The translations under genes were made by a program, and so were the position numbers. From Veronia pacifica (lineage in GTDB: Bacteria; Pseudomonadota; Gammaproteobacteria; Enterobacterales; Vibrionaceae), in NCBI RefSeq assembly GCF_001707825.1, contig NZ_LYBM01000035.1:1-60578 (forward strand): a stretch of DNA of 60,578 nucleotides, given 5' to 3'. Below the pieces are notes generated by a model. It made no database searches. It saw only the letters and a list, made by a program, of their open reading frames with translations, and was not told the DNA's origin. Positions 20,343-30,614 of this stretch are shown here, in pieces. How positions within the stretch are numbered: the first letter of the stretch is position 1; every line of letters starts with the position of its first letter.

Positions 20343-21881
20343 TCAGTAGCTGTTCCAGTTAACGTTGACCTTTTCACCCGCCGCTTTACGGTTACGGTTT
20401 GAGCGAGGCTTTGCGGCTTGTGAACCGTTTGATGTTGGTTTTGGTTTACGCGTTCTTTGTTGTGATTCACCGCTATTTTGGCGATTGGCAGTGTTAGCTT
20501 TTGAACCTTGTCGACGGCTATTTCCACTGCGCGAATCAACTTCATTGCCACGACTTTCTGTCTGACTTCTATTACCCCGGTTTGACGCTGTTGCCGCCTT
20601 AGCAGGTGCAGGTTTTCTTCGACGACGAGGAGTACTGGATTCACTGTTGTTGGAGCTTTGCTGTGTGACGCCTGAGCTTGCTTTTTTCGGTTTCTTTGGC
20701 TTTTTCGGTTTGATCGGACGAGTATCCAGCTTGGAAACGGGCAGGGTATTTGTCGGTTTAAAACCTTCCAGTTCGACGCGATCAAGCACTTGTTGGATTA
20801 AACGCTCAATACCGAACAAATCAGCGGCTTCATCAGCACACACCAGTGAAATGGCTTTACCGACTTCTCCGGCACGGCCGGTACGGCCAATACGGTGAAC
20901 GTAATCTTCTGAAACGTTTGGTAAGTCAAAGTTCACGACTTGTGGCAACTGAGGTATATCAATACCACGGGCGGCAATATCGGTGGCAACCAGTACTCTT
21001 ACTTCACCAGATTTGAAATCAGCCAGTGCTTTGGTACGTGCTCCCTGACTTTTGTTGCCGTGGATGGGCGCGGCAGTAATGCCTTCCTCATTAAGGAAAC
21101 GGGACAGTTTGTTGGCACCGTGTTTGGTACGGCTGAATACCAGTACCTGCTTCCAGTCGCCATCCTGAATCAGTTTGGACAACATGGCAGGTTTTTTCTT
21201 TTTATCTGCCGGATAAATACATTGCTCAACGGTGCGTGCTGTTGAATTTGCAGGGTTGACTGAAATCTCAACTGGATTATTTACCAAACCGCGCGCCAAT
21301 TCTCGGATCTCATCAGAAAAAGTGGCCGAAAATAGGAGGTTTTGACGCTGTTTCGGCAGTAGGTCGAGGATCTTTTTAATGTCGCGATAGAAACCCATGT
21401 CCAGCATACGGTCGGCTTCGTCCAGAACCAGTGTCTCAAGCTGAGAAAACTTCACAGCATTTTGCTGGTAGAGGTCGAGCAGACGCCCAGGTGTAGCAAC
21501 CAGAATATCGGTTCCTTTGCGGAGTGCCATCATTTGTGGATTGATTTTTACCCCACCGAATACCACCGTTGAACGCACATTGGTATAGCGGCTGTACCCT
21601 TTTGCATTATCCAGAATTTGCGCAGCCAGCTCTCTTGTCGGCGTTAGAATCAAAGCACGGATATGGTTGGCTCTGGCTCGTTTGCCTGAATCCAGTCTGT
21701 CGAGAAGGGGTAACGTAAATCCTGCGGTTTTACCTGTGCCGGTCTGTGCTGCCGCCATGACATCCTTACCTTCCAATACGGCAGGAATCGCTTTTGCCTG
21801 AATAGGGGAGGGAGTGTCATACCCCTTTTCCTGTACAGCGCGAAGAATAGGTGAAGAAAGACCCAGCGAGGTAAAACCCAT
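20343..21881 (-). CDS. rhlE: RhlE-type DEAD-box RNA helicase
   Basis: A 512-residue ATP-dependent RNA helicase. The helicase core (about 1-370) has the Q-motif with [14 protein letters not shown], motif [10 protein letters not shown] at 44-52, [13 protein letters not shown] in [17 protein letters not shown] in [10 protein letters not shown], and motif [12 protein letters not shown]. The C-terminal 125 residues are a low-complexity basic tail rich in Lys, Arg, Ser, Asn and Gln ([14 protein letters not shown] and later repeats), typical of RhlE proteins and probably RNA-binding. RhlE acts in ribosome assembly and RNA turnover and is often linked to cold growth. It is a single gene with its own terminator. 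Other DEAD-box paralogues such as SrmB are less likely because of the start MGFTSLGLS. Confidence 0.9.
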   Translation of the reverse strand: MGFTSLGLSSPILRAVQEKGYDTPSPIQAKAIPAVLEGKDVMAAAQTGTGKTAGFTLPLLDRLDSGKRARANHIRALILTPTRELAAQILDNAKGYSRYTNVRSTVVFGGVKINPQMMALRKGTDILVATPGRLLDLYQQNAVKFSQLETLVLDEADRMLDMGFYRDIKKILDLLPKQRQNLLFSATFSDEIRELARGLVNNPVEISVNPANSTARTVEQCIYPADKKKKPAMLSKLIQDGDWKQVLVFSRTKHGANKLSRFLNEEGITAAPIHGNKSQGARTKALADFKSGEVRVLVATDIAARGIDIPQLPQVVNFDLPNVSEDYVHRIGRTGRAGEVGKAISLVCADEAADLFGIERLIQQVLDRVELEGFKPTNTLPVSKLDTRPIKPKKPKKPKKASSGVTQQSSNNSESSTPRRRRKPAPAKAATASNRGNRSQTESRGNEVDSRSGNSRRQGSKANTANRQNSGESQQRTRKPKPTSNGSQAAKPRSNRNRKAAGEKVNVNWNSY

Positions 21882-22225
21882 ATATTTATTACTCAGTAAG
21901 ATGGTGCCCGGAAAAGGGGCAGAAACGGCGGGTTCATTGAACCAGCAAATGATAAGGCGCTCATTGTGGGGCTTTTAGTGTGTTACATCAATCAATATCT
22001 GTTATTTAGGCGAAATTTCCACAAATACAATGTGTTCATAATCGCGGACAATTATCGCTAAATTGTTGTCATTTTAGGCAGTATACAATAAAAACAGACA
22101 CAGCTTTCTATGTTGAAATATTTACTGCTGTTGCACAAAATATGTGCGCAGGGTACGAAGTCGATGTCATGAACGGAAAGCGGCTCATTGGTCTTTTGCG
22201 TTATGAGCCGCTGACTGAATGGATA
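21882..22225. other. 344-base gap upstream of the helicase gene
   Basis: This gap holds the promoter region of the helicase and the 3' flank of the AsmA-like gene, both on the minus strand. Apart from the stem-loop at 22179-22212, no element was recognised. Confidence 0.4.
22179..22212 (-). terminator. Stem-loop after the AsmA-like gene
   Basis: AGCGGCTCAT (22179-22188) and ATGAGCCGCT (22203-22212) form a perfect ten-base stem 14 bases past the AsmA stop codon. The T-run on the minus strand is short, so termination may be weak. Confidence 0.55.
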
Positions 22226-25200
22226 CTAGCTGACAGGTGATCCTTGCCAGATTCGCTCACATTCGGCACTGGCGTCTTTGGGCAGAGGTTCCTCAAACAA
22301 CCATCGCAGTGGAGTGACCACTGGGCTGGTGGTAAAGCGCACCGTGGTTTTCAGGATCTCAGTCCATGGAACGCTGAGGCTGAAGTCTTCAAATTTGCCG
22401 TTAATGGATACTGGCGTTTGCAAACCAAATATCTGCGCATGTTTTGATAACGGTGTCAGGCTGAGGTCAAAAGCTCTGTCTTTATAGTTTGCCGAGAAGT
22501 CGCCAATAACATGAATACGCGAGGTATCCATGATCATCTCACGTTGCTTCATTTTGCCATGGTCGATATCTAACCCAGCCGCAACACAGTTTAATTGCGA
22601 GGGATCGTTATCAGTGAAGTTTGGAATGATGGCATCGGTGAGGCTCACTGCCCATAAGTCGATAAGATGCGCGTCAAACGCTTTTGGCCAGGCAGAAAAC
22701 CCAACAAATCCGGTGGCGTTTTGCATAAGGCTGTCAGGGTTATTGGCGAGACTTTTCAGTGTGAAACGGGTACTCAAGGTGCCATACATTTCAGTCTCAG
22801 GATCAATATGGCGGGCAATCACACCGTAATCAAAGTTCTTCACATTACCTTTTAAATTAATGTCGAACATTTTTCCTTTGGCAGCGATGTCGCCTTCTAC
22901 ATGAATCAATCCACCGGGGATTTGCACATTGAGCGGGCTGAGTGTCAGTAGGCCGTCCTTGAGCGTCCAGTAGAGCTTGCCTGCTCCCAGCCAGTCTTTA
23001 CCAGAGCGGACCTCATTGACATCCAGCTTAAAGTTGGCGTCGGCGATCAAGAGACCTTCAGGGCTGACGACAGGGATAGGTTTGTCTTTCGCGTCACCAC
23101 TTGCTTTTTTATCTGTTATATCTGAAGTGACACCTGCCTTGGTTTCAGCTTTTTTACCTTCCGCCTCTGAGGTCTTTTTCTCTGGTATCCATGCTGACCA
23201 GTGCGGGATATTAAAATCATCCAGCTGAATAAAGGGAGCGGAAAATGCCAACTCCAACTTAGGTCGCGTTAGCTGATTAGTAGCCTGTGGGGGGATCACA
23301 TTGCCATGACCTGTCAATTTGCTGCTGCCAACACTGACAATCAGGTCCTGCAGGCGATAGCCGACCTCATCCATGGTCATTGAGGCTGAGAGATTGATCG
23401 GTCCATATGGTGGCAGATCCGCACCTGTGAAGCGGTTGAATCGGTCCAGACTCGGTGTGTCGGCTGCTACCTTAACTGTCATGGTCTTCAAGTCGAGCGG
23501 TACCACAACATCTGACCGCGCGGTAAAGTGCGTGTCACCCAGGCTGACTGCCATTGTCAGCGGAACTTTGCTGCGGCCATCATTGGCTTGTCTTAGCGAC
23601 AGTGAATCTAACGTTACCTCAACGGGCAATCCCGAGGCAGTCCCTGTCATCTTTAGGTGTGTTGCTGTATCAGGCCCGGTGACAAAGCTGCCACTGTTCA
23701 AATACACATCGATGGCTTTCCCTGTGTAGATATCGGCAACCTTCAGTACGCCGCCATTAAAGCGAGTATCGACCTTGGCTTGCTCCATCAGTTCGAGTAC
23801 CGTCCTGCCGGAGAGGGACAAAGCGAGGCTGGCGCTGCGAAGTTGCATTTTAAGATTGTCGGCAAGGTTAAGCTGTTGCAGTACCGCACCTATGTTTGGC
23901 TCGTTGACTGACAGGTTGAGCCCGGCGCTGATTTTCTGGTCACTCAGGCCAAGGCTGATATCACCCTTGTATTGGCTACCCGCATAGCTTGCCGAGAATG
24001 GAGCCTTACTCAGTTGTCCTCTACGAACCTTGCCTTTAAAAGAGAGGTTATCGAGGGACTGTTCACCCCAACGCATTTCATCAACTTTGAGGTCGAGGTT
24101 TGCATCTGCAATTACAATGCTGTCTGGCAGAAGAGGAACATCAAGGTTAACGCCTTGTGTCGGTGCAGTCTGCTCAACTTGTGGCAACTCATCATCATTG
24201 ACAAACTGACCAAACTGAGTGAAATCAAGTCGGGTAAAATGACTGGTAAATTCGAGTAGGGGAGACGGTGTGTCCTGATGCCAGACAATGTTGGCAGTGC
24301 CTACTGTATTCATGAGTTTAAGCGACGGTAAATCAAACGCGATAGCACCCGGACGATAGTTTAGCTTGCCTTTTAAGTCGATTGCGCCGCTGATTGATGC
24401 ATGAGTGCCTAGCCATGGACTTAGCTTGCTGGCATCTTTACTGGTGATATTGAGGTTAAACCAGCTTCCCGGTTGCCACTCAGTACCAGCAAGCATACCA
24501 CTGGCGTCAACGTGGAGTACTGGGCTGTTAAACTGAATCTGCGTTTGCCAGTCTCTTTTTTGCAGAATATCTTCGAGGGTACCTGCTTTTGCGCTTACGG
24601 TGACGGGGATGCCCATCAGCTGTCCACGAATGTCAGACTGGAAAGGCAGCAGCATACCCGCTTTTAATTCCGCTTTACTGATGGCAAATGTGGCTTTACT
24701 ACCCCAGTCAACATCGGCTGAATCCACCTCAAGGTTGAGGGTGCTGTTGTCTATCCACTCTTTGAGTTTTGTGCCTTCCGTGGTCACGGCCAGTTCGGCT
24801 TTTTTCAGGCTGCCATGGGCATTTGGGATGCCCGTGATCCAACCCGCCATTTCACCCAGTTGGGAATCTTTGGCACCAAGACGGATATCGACTGTTGATG
24901 TCCAGTCAGTTGCATCAATGTTGGCATGACCCCGGAAAGGCACGTCGGCAATGTCTGCCGTCATAGGGGCGGTCAGCTTGCCTTGTTTGCCTTCAATGTT
25001 GAGCGAGATGTTACTGACATTGGTGCCAAGTCCCTTAATCTCACCAATACCGAGTTTGACGTCAGTTGATGTTTTTTCAAGCCACTGCTCGAGTGCCATT
25101 TGCAACGGTGATTTCTGCGGCGCTGCATTGGCATAGCCCACCATTTCAGGCACCTCTTCCGGTTGCAGCCAAGGCCGTAAATCAACCAGAGGTATATTTA

Positions 25201-26239
25201 GGCGACCCGAGATTAGGTTAATGTCATCTGGCGTTTGTGCCAGTTTTACATCAAGAAAGCCATCACCGTGTGTCACCGGACTGTTTATGGTGAGATCAGA
25301 GATTGAAAAGCCTTTTTCAGACGCTTTTAGTGACGCTTTCATGGCCATTGGGGCAGCATACTTTGCATCCAGCCCAAGGTGATATTCCAAAGCTGTGGTA
25401 TCAAGCCAGTTGAAGTCAAGAGAGGCGGTCGATGTGCCTTTTGAAGGAGGAATGATATTGGCGTCAATATTGAGCTCGGCACCAGCAAATTGGCCCTGAA
25501 TATCGAGTTTTCCTGTTTGTTCATTTAGCAGCTTTTCAAGTTCACCCTTCAATACCAGCTGATACATCTCACCCATAACGCTGCCTTGAGTTTCCAACAG
25601 CCAGTTGTCAGGCTTGGTAAGAGACAGTGACTCTAGCTGCCAGTCAAAGCCTTGGTAGCTCGTTTGGTCGAGATAGGAAAGAGAGATTTGCTCGGCAGAA
25701 ATGGAATCACTGAGCTTTATTTTCATGGCTGGTGACTCATTTGATGAGTCTGGCGTTTTATCCTCTTGCTTGTCGTTCATGCCTGCCAGCATCCAGTTGG
25801 GTTTCCCCTCCGGATCGATCTGCGGATTGAGCTGAATATTTTTCAGGTCAAGGTGCTTAATACTGAGTGTATTTTCAAAAAGTGGCGCAATTTCAACTTT
25901 CGCTGCGATTTTAGCTGCCGAAAAGAAAGGCATGTATGCGTTAGGGTCAGTATCCGCAATTTCTATATCACCCAGCAGCACCTCTGGTGACCAAGACAGT
26001 GTCAGCGTCATATCACCATTGATGGCGGTCGGTCTCTTAAGCGTGTTTGTCAGCCAGTGATTAATGTCTTGTCGATAAGGGGCGAGATGGATACTGGGGC
26101 CTATGCTAAGGACGGCAACGACAATCAAGATGAGAGTCAAAAAGGTGATCAACAGCCACTTAGCGATCGAGACCGCTAACCCGTTTTTTTTAGTTGGTAC
26201 TGTTTGGCCAGCACTGTCCGGAGATTCAGTTGGGTTCAT
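22226..26239 (-). CDS. Very large AsmA-family envelope protein
   Basis: A 1337-residue protein anchored by one N-terminal membrane segment (about 28-48, starting KWLLITFLTLILIV), with the remainder in the periplasm. An AsmA-type N-terminal domain follows directly (PSIHLAPYRQDINHWL, with LKNIQLNPQIDPEGKPNW), and an AsmA-like C-terminal domain is near residues 1080-1300 (DLWAVSLTDAIIPNF, then IHVIGDFSANYKDRAFDLSL). Between them is a long beta-strand-rich region. A Lys/Glu/Thr-rich linker with PEKKTSEAEGKKAETKAG (about 1003-1045) looks disordered. AsmA-like proteins are bridge-type lipid-transfer candidates that move phospholipids toward the outer membrane; the role of this one is inference. It is about twice as long as E. 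coli AsmA. Confidence 0.8.
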   Translation of the reverse strand: MNPTESPDSAGQTVPTKKNGLAVSIAKWLLITFLTLILIVVAVLSIGPSIHLAPYRQDINHWLTNTLKRPTAINGDMTLTLSWSPEVLLGDIEIADTDPNAYMPFFSAAKIAAKVEIAPLFENTLSIKHLDLKNIQLNPQIDPEGKPNWMLAGMNDKQEDKTPDSSNESPAMKIKLSDSISAEQISLSYLDQTSYQGFDWQLESLSLTKPDNWLLETQGSVMGEMYQLVLKGELEKLLNEQTGKLDIQGQFAGAELNIDANIIPPSKGTSTASLDFNWLDTTALEYHLGLDAKYAAPMAMKASLKASEKGFSISDLTINSPVTHGDGFLDVKLAQTPDDINLISGRLNIPLVDLRPWLQPEEVPEMVGYANAAPQKSPLQMALEQWLEKTSTDVKLGIGEIKGLGTNVSNISLNIEGKQGKLTAPMTADIADVPFRGHANIDATDWTSTVDIRLGAKDSQLGEMAGWITGIPNAHGSLKKAELAVTTEGTKLKEWIDNSTLNLEVDSADVDWGSKATFAISKAELKAGMLLPFQSDIRGQLMGIPVTVSAKAGTLEDILQKRDWQTQIQFNSPVLHVDASGMLAGTEWQPGSWFNLNITSKDASKLSPWLGTHASISGAIDLKGKLNYRPGAIAFDLPSLKLMNTVGTANIVWHQDTPSPLLEFTSHFTRLDFTQFGQFVNDDELPQVEQTAPTQGVNLDVPLLPDSIVIADANLDLKVDEMRWGEQSLDNLSFKGKVRRGQLSKAPFSASYAGSQYKGDISLGLSDQKISAGLNLSVNEPNIGAVLQQLNLADNLKMQLRSASLALSLSGRTVLELMEQAKVDTRFNGGVLKVADIYTGKAIDVYLNSGSFVTGPDTATHLKMTGTASGLPVEVTLDSLSLRQANDGRSKVPLTMAVSLGDTHFTARSDVVVPLDLKTMTVKVAADTPSLDRFNRFTGADLPPYGPINLSASMTMDEVGYRLQDLIVSVGSSKLTGHGNVIPPQATNQLTRPKLELAFSAPFIQLDDFNIPHWSAWIPEKKTSEAEGKKAETKAGVTSDITDKKASGDAKDKPIPVVSPEGLLIADANFKLDVNEVRSGKDWLGAGKLYWTLKDGLLTLSPLNVQIPGGLIHVEGDIAAKGKMFDINLKGNVKNFDYGVIARHIDPETEMYGTLSTRFTLKSLANNPDSLMQNATGFVGFSAWPKAFDAHLIDLWAVSLTDAIIPNFTDNDPSQLNCVAAGLDIDHGKMKQREMIMDTSRIHVIGDFSANYKDRAFDLSLTPLSKHAQIFGLQTPVSINGKFEDFSLSVPWTEILKTTVRFTTSPVVTPLRWLFEEPLPKDASAECERIWQGSPVS

Positions 26240-26737
26240 GAGAATTTGCGTATTGTTAGCGTAAAAAGAATGGCGTGCGATTTACTAGTGAGAACATAGC
26301 ATGAATCTTTATCACAGAACATTGTCAACATTGTGAAAAGAGAAGGATAGATATTGAACTCACTGCAAATACAAGGCTACGGTAATCTCTATGAATTTTT
26401 TAAAACCCTCCAAAAAATATACACATTTAGTGTGATATCAAATCTAACTCATAACGTATTAGTTGTCGTGTTGTAAAAGGCTGCATGGTTAACGTACGGA
26501 TATTTATGATTTATTGAAAATATCGCCAACAGAATCACAACGTAGTGACATCGTTCAATGCGACTCAGACTGGCGGTCCTGCACGGAGTAGGTTTCATCG
26601 CTTACTGAGTGCTTCATCGTTTTGTTGACCTTCTTTCTATCGCCGCCTTTTTTCGCCAAATTTGTCGTCCGCCCAATTATTTAGTCGTTGATTTGAATAC
26701 AGAGCGTGGCGATGCAAAGGTTAAAAAATGAAACGAT
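26240..26737. other. 498-base gap between the AsmA-like gene and the hydrolase
   Basis: This gap lies between divergently transcribed genes and should contain both promoters. Short A+T-rich stretches are present, but no confident operator, RNA or gene was seen. Confidence 0.4.
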
Positions 26738-27691
26738 ATGGATATTGCTATGAATCAATTAACACCTTGGAATTACACGCTTAGAGATGGTGTTGTGATT
26801 AGAGGGCATAGAACTGAGCCAACGGGCAAACCTGTGATTCACTTTTTACATGGAACAGGGTTATCGGGCTTGACCTACTGGCCGATGTTGTCGGCTTTAA
26901 CAGATGAATTCGATATTTTTATTCAGGACGTACAGGGCCACGGAGACAGCGATAGCGGAGATCGCTTCTGGGGATGGGACAACAACGCAGCGGTATGTCG
27001 GGAGGTGTGGCAATCTTTCAGTGATGACTATCGTGGCTGCACCAAAATCGGCATGGGCCATAGTTTCGGTGGCATTTTGACATTGCTTATGCAGGATCAG
27101 GACGCCGCTTTGTTTGACCGTCTCGTTTTGCTGGATCCTGTTATATTCCCACCCGTGGCAATGTTTGCTATTGGTCTTCTTTATCCAATTGGTTTTACTA
27201 ACATTAACCCTCTGGTCAATAGTTCTTTGAATCGCCGAAATGGTTGGTCATCGTATGGTGAAGCACTAAATTATTTTTCGGGTCGGGGAATGTTTAAATA
27301 CTGGGACCCATCGGCAGTGCGTGCCTACGTCGATTATGCTTTGGCGTATGACAATTGCGGTCAAGTCACTCTCAAGTGCGACCCAACACGAGAGTCAGAG
27401 GTGTTTGGGACTGCGCCCAAGCGCATTTGGCGACCCATCAATAAAATAGATGTAAAAACGACCATCTTATACGGTGAGCAAAGCTACTGGTTTGTCAAAA
27501 AATCTATGAAGCGTTTAACAAGTAAGGGTGAACCTTTCGATATTGTTAACCTAAAGGGTGGCCATTGTTTTATGCAAGAAGCGCCAGAGGATACGGCGAT
27601 CATTATCAAAGACCGTATTCACAGTTCTTTTGAAGGGAATATCAGCACTGATATGAACATTAGCCAGCCAGAAGCAACTAGTCATTGCTAA
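26738..27691 (+). CDS. Alpha/beta hydrolase of unknown substrate
   Basis: A 317-residue soluble alpha/beta-hydrolase-fold enzyme. The oxyanion-hole segment is HFLHGTGLSGLTYWP (about 34-48), the strand before the acid reads IFIQDVQGHGDSD, the nucleophile elbow is GMGHSFGGILT (serine in GHSFG), and the catalytic histidine is in LKGGHCFMQEAPEDTA near residue 280. There is no signal peptide. The start may be 26738 or the ATG four codons later (26750); neither has a strong ribosome site. Substrate cannot be inferred. It is followed by lgt in the same direction after 135 bases. Confidence 0.8.
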   Translation: MDIAMNQLTPWNYTLRDGVVIRGHRTEPTGKPVIHFLHGTGLSGLTYWPMLSALTDEFDIFIQDVQGHGDSDSGDRFWGWDNNAAVCREVWQSFSDDYRGCTKIGMGHSFGGILTLLMQDQDAALFDRLVLLDPVIFPPVAMFAIGLLYPIGFTNINPLVNSSLNRRNGWSSYGEALNYFSGRGMFKYWDPSAVRAYVDYALAYDNCGQVTLKCDPTRESEVFGTAPKRIWRPINKIDVKTTILYGEQSYWFVKKSMKRLTSKGEPFDIVNLKGGHCFMQEAPEDTAIIIKDRIHSSFEGNISTDMNISQPEATSHC

Positions 27692-27826
27692 CCTAAACGC
27701 GTCCTGATGCGGTGACAGTGTCATAAAATATATCGAAAGTTAAGCAGTTAGGCTCATCGGCCTTCTATCTATTGTCTTTCGGCTCATGCTAGAATTTGCT
27801 AACGAATTTTATTATTGAAGTACATT

Positions 27827-28612
27827 ATGATCTGGAACGTCGACCCAATTTTACTTTCACTAGGACCGTTACAAATTCATTGGTATGGCGTGTTGTTTGC
27901 TACAGCCATACTATCTGGTTTTCAGGTAATGAAGTGGATTTACAAGCAGGAGAACAGAGACGTTGAATCTCTCGACTCATTACTGATCTACGCTGTTGTC
28001 GGTATTATTGTTGGCGCTCGTCTTGGTCACTGCTTCTTCTACGATCCGGCTTACTATCTTGCAAATCCAATGAAGATCATTGCCGTTTGGGAAGGAGGGC
28101 TTGCCAGTCATGGTGGTGGTTTAGGTGCCATTCTTGCTGTCTTTTTCTATTGCAAAAAAGACGACGTTAACTTCATTTGGCTATTGGATAGGCTGGCTAT
28201 CGCGACGTCGATTTTCGGTTTCTTTGTCAGAATGGCAAACTTTATTAACTCAGAAATTATCGGTAAGCCGACAGGTGTGCCTTGGGCGATTGTTTTTGAA
28301 AAATATGACTTTTTACCTCGACATCCGGTTCAGGTTTATGAGGCCATTGCTTACCTTTCTATTTTTGTGTTCTTGCTTGTGATGTATAGAACCACAAAGA
28401 TTAAAGAAATGGCTGGCGCCTTGTTTGGCGCGTTCTTGTGTCTGGTCTTTACTGCTCGTTTCAGTTTGGAGTTTGTTAAAATAAAGCAAGCCGCATATAG
28501 CTCTGATTTGGCATTGAATACAGGGCAGCTACTGAGTATCCCATTCTTTATCGCTGGGGTTGTATTGCTGGTTAGCGCAGTCGTGCGATACAAACGAACG
28601 CAGACTGTTTAA
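27827..28612 (+). CDS. lgt: Lgt, prolipoprotein diacylglyceryl transferase (atypical, Bacteroidota-like)
   Basis: Lgt transfers diacylglycerol from phosphatidylglycerol to the lipobox cysteine of prolipoproteins at the inner membrane. The 261-residue product has about seven membrane segments, the substrate-binding region GPLQIHWYGVLFA near the N-terminus, GARLGHCFFYDPAYYL, WEGGLASHGGGLGA, and the Lgt signature VRMANFINSEIIG. Wording such as LGHCFFYDPAYYL, NSEIIGKPTGVPWAIVF and LPRHPVQVYEA resembles Bacteroidota Lgt more than the enterobacterial form (inference from memory). The context (after a hydrolase, not beside thyA) also suggests a second, acquired copy. The ATG at 27827 is preferred to an upstream TTG at 27815. 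A terminator follows. Confidence 0.88.
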   Translation: MIWNVDPILLSLGPLQIHWYGVLFATAILSGFQVMKWIYKQENRDVESLDSLLIYAVVGIIVGARLGHCFFYDPAYYLANPMKIIAVWEGGLASHGGGLGAILAVFFYCKKDDVNFIWLLDRLAIATSIFGFFVRMANFINSEIIGKPTGVPWAIVFEKYDFLPRHPVQVYEAIAYLSIFVFLLVMYRTTKIKEMAGALFGAFLCLVFTARFSLEFVKIKQAAYSSDLALNTGQLLSIPFFIAGVVLLVSAVVRYKRTQTV

Positions 28613-28637
28613 TTAGACCCTACTTAATCGCGCTGAA

Positions 28638-28677
28638 AAAAGCCCTCTAGCAGCGTTATGCTCTGGAGGGTTTTTGT
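28638..28677 (+). terminator. Terminator after lgt
   Basis: AGCCCTCTAG and CTCTGGAGGGTTTTT form a stem with one imperfect step around CAGCGTTATG, followed by five T. The A-run on the left side gives some activity in the other direction. Confidence 0.75.
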
Positions 28678-28831
28678 TTATGACCACGCTAAACAGCGCA
28701 GAGGAACTTACCGCTTCAGCGTGAAATTTCGACTCGACAAAGTAGTCACATAAAGACATGAATATCTTGCCTTGTCGGTTTACATCATTGATTAAAATTT
28801 ACCCTGTAAATTAGTGACGGCGTCACAAAAG

Positions 28832-30289
28832 TTAAAATCCCACCACCTTATTGATTTTGTCATCTCCCGCCAGAAATGCTCCGGTTTGCTCAAGACCGAA
28901 CGCGAGCTCTAACAGGGTTTTATCATTACCGGGTGCACTGGCAAATTGCACACCAACGGGCAGACCAGTTTGGCTCATCCCTACAGGTAGAGAAACTGCT
29001 GGTCCCCCAGACACATTCTGAATACCGGTGAACGGCACGAACCGACGCAGTCGTTCCAGAGTGTTTTCCAGATTGATGTCTTTACTGACTAAATATGAGA
29101 GCTTGGGCGGTGGATGACCCAATACAGGAGAAAGGATCACGTCCACATTATCAAAAAAGTGCTGATACGTGGCTTGAAATTGTTTTAGGCGACGAATTGC
29201 CCCAGGAGTTTTATAGCACTGGGTGAGGTAATAACGACTCATGGCCTTAGTAAATGGTTCAAGCTTCGATTTGTCGACAGCCTGTCCAACTACTTGTTTA
29301 CTGGCATAATGGATACCAAAGGCAAGCATCGACCAATAAATGAGAAAATCATCACCTAGATTATGATCAAAAGGAAATGGGATTTCCTCAACATCATGCC
29401 CCAAACTCTCACAGAGGCTGGCAGCCTTTCTCACTGCATGACCGCAATCAGAGTCTGTGAGAACATGTTCCGGTCCATTGATGAAAAAGGCAATTTTCAA
29501 CGGCTTTTTACCTTCTCCCTGAACATGACCAATGGGGGGTAAATCTGGATTGGCATGATGTAGCTCTGCGCCATAAAGAAACGTTGCCGTGTCTCTTACC
29601 GTTCTTGTCAGCACGCCCTGATTGACCAGATTGATTGGTAATAAATCTGTTCCTTCCATCGGCCTTAGCCTTCCCCTGGTCGGCTTCAAGCCCACCAAGC
29701 CGCAACATGCCGCCGGAATACGAATTGATCCACCGCCGTCATTACCATGAGCGATCGGCACAACGCCGGCAGCGACGAGCGCAGCACTTCCCCCGGATGA
29801 GCCGCCTGAACTGAACGCTGTGTTCCAGGGATTTTTAGTTTCTCCGAGGAAGGTAGATTCTGTAGTTGCCGTCAGACCAAACTCGGGTAGGGTCGACTTC
29901 CCAATGGTCGCAAGACCCAATGATTCAAATTGACGGAAAAAATCACTGCTATGTTCAGCAGGCGTGTTCTTTAATGCTGCAGAACCGTGAAGCGTAGGAA
30001 AACCCTTCACTGCTTCGTTGTCTTTGATGAATGAAGGAACGCCATACATCAGCCCAGAAGATGGCATTCTCTCAACGGCGTCTGAGTACATCTCTTCCGT
30101 AATGGCATTAAGATGAGGATTAACTTTTTTTGCTCTTTCAATCGCCGCACTGATTGTTTCCTGCGGTGAAATTTCTTTTTTGTCAATTAGTTGGGCGAGT
30201 GCCACCGCGTCGTGAGAGGCTAACACATCATCACAATACGCATTGACCAAAGGAATACTTTTTGTGTTCAATGTTTTTACTCCTTGCAT
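28832..30289 (-). CDS. Amidase-signature family hydrolase
   Basis: A protein of about 485 residues from the amidase-signature (AS) family, which hydrolyses amide bonds with a Ser-cisSer-Lys triad. The lysine is in PSFIKDNEAVKG (about 85-97), the cis-serine and glycine-rich loop in SSGGSSGGSAALVAAG, and the nucleophile serine in GNDGGGSIRIPAACCG, followed by GLVGLKPTRGR. There is no signal peptide, so it is probably cytoplasmic. It is not GatA: no gatB or gatC is nearby and it lacks the GatA-type C-terminus. Substrate is unknown. The start is ambiguous: ATG 30289 is listed, but a TTG at 30271 preceded by AAGGAG is equally credible. Confidence 0.85.
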   Translation of the reverse strand: MQGVKTLNTKSIPLVNAYCDDVLASHDAVALAQLIDKKEISPQETISAAIERAKKVNPHLNAITEEMYSDAVERMPSSGLMYGVPSFIKDNEAVKGFPTLHGSAALKNTPAEHSSDFFRQFESLGLATIGKSTLPEFGLTATTESTFLGETKNPWNTAFSSGGSSGGSAALVAAGVVPIAHGNDGGGSIRIPAACCGLVGLKPTRGRLRPMEGTDLLPINLVNQGVLTRTVRDTATFLYGAELHHANPDLPPIGHVQGEGKKPLKIAFFINGPEHVLTDSDCGHAVRKAASLCESLGHDVEEIPFPFDHNLGDDFLIYWSMLAFGIHYASKQVVGQAVDKSKLEPFTKAMSRYYLTQCYKTPGAIRRLKQFQATYQHFFDNVDVILSPVLGHPPPKLSYLVSKDINLENTLERLRRFVPFTGIQNVSGGPAVSLPVGMSQTGLPVGVQFASAPGNDKTLLELAFGLEQTGAFLAGDDKINKVVGF

Positions 30290-30292
30290 CAC

Positions 30293-30614
30293 TCCATGAA
30301 TAAGAGGGTGGTCTGACCACCTTTTTAAGAATAATAACTATCGAAGGGTATTTCGTATCCTTTTTGATAATTACAAAACATATATAAAAGTAAATTCAAA
30401 TGTGACTAGATGCATAATTATCTTTTTCTTTTGGTACTGAAGTGGTGGCTTTGACCATATAAATTGATAAAAAAAAATGAATACATCGATGCGTGTTGTA
30501 TGTCTGGTATCAACATGAAGTTTTATGCAGCGAGGTAGATACAGATGCTTGATGGCAAACAAGGTTGTTTGCTATCAATACACCAATATCAGCTGTGTGT
30601 GGGGCTTTTACGCG
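30293..30614. other. 322-base gap between amidase and chemoreceptor genes
   Basis: This gap is A+T-rich. It contains an imperfect stem, GATGGCAAACAA (30551-30562) with TTGTTTGCTATC (30565-30576), which may end the chemoreceptor transcript although a T-run is lacking. Nothing else was seen. Confidence 0.4.

Noticed and set aside
30551-30576. Terminator after the chemoreceptor gene
   Set aside because: The stem is imperfect and no T-run follows on the minus strand; mentioned only within the gap entry.
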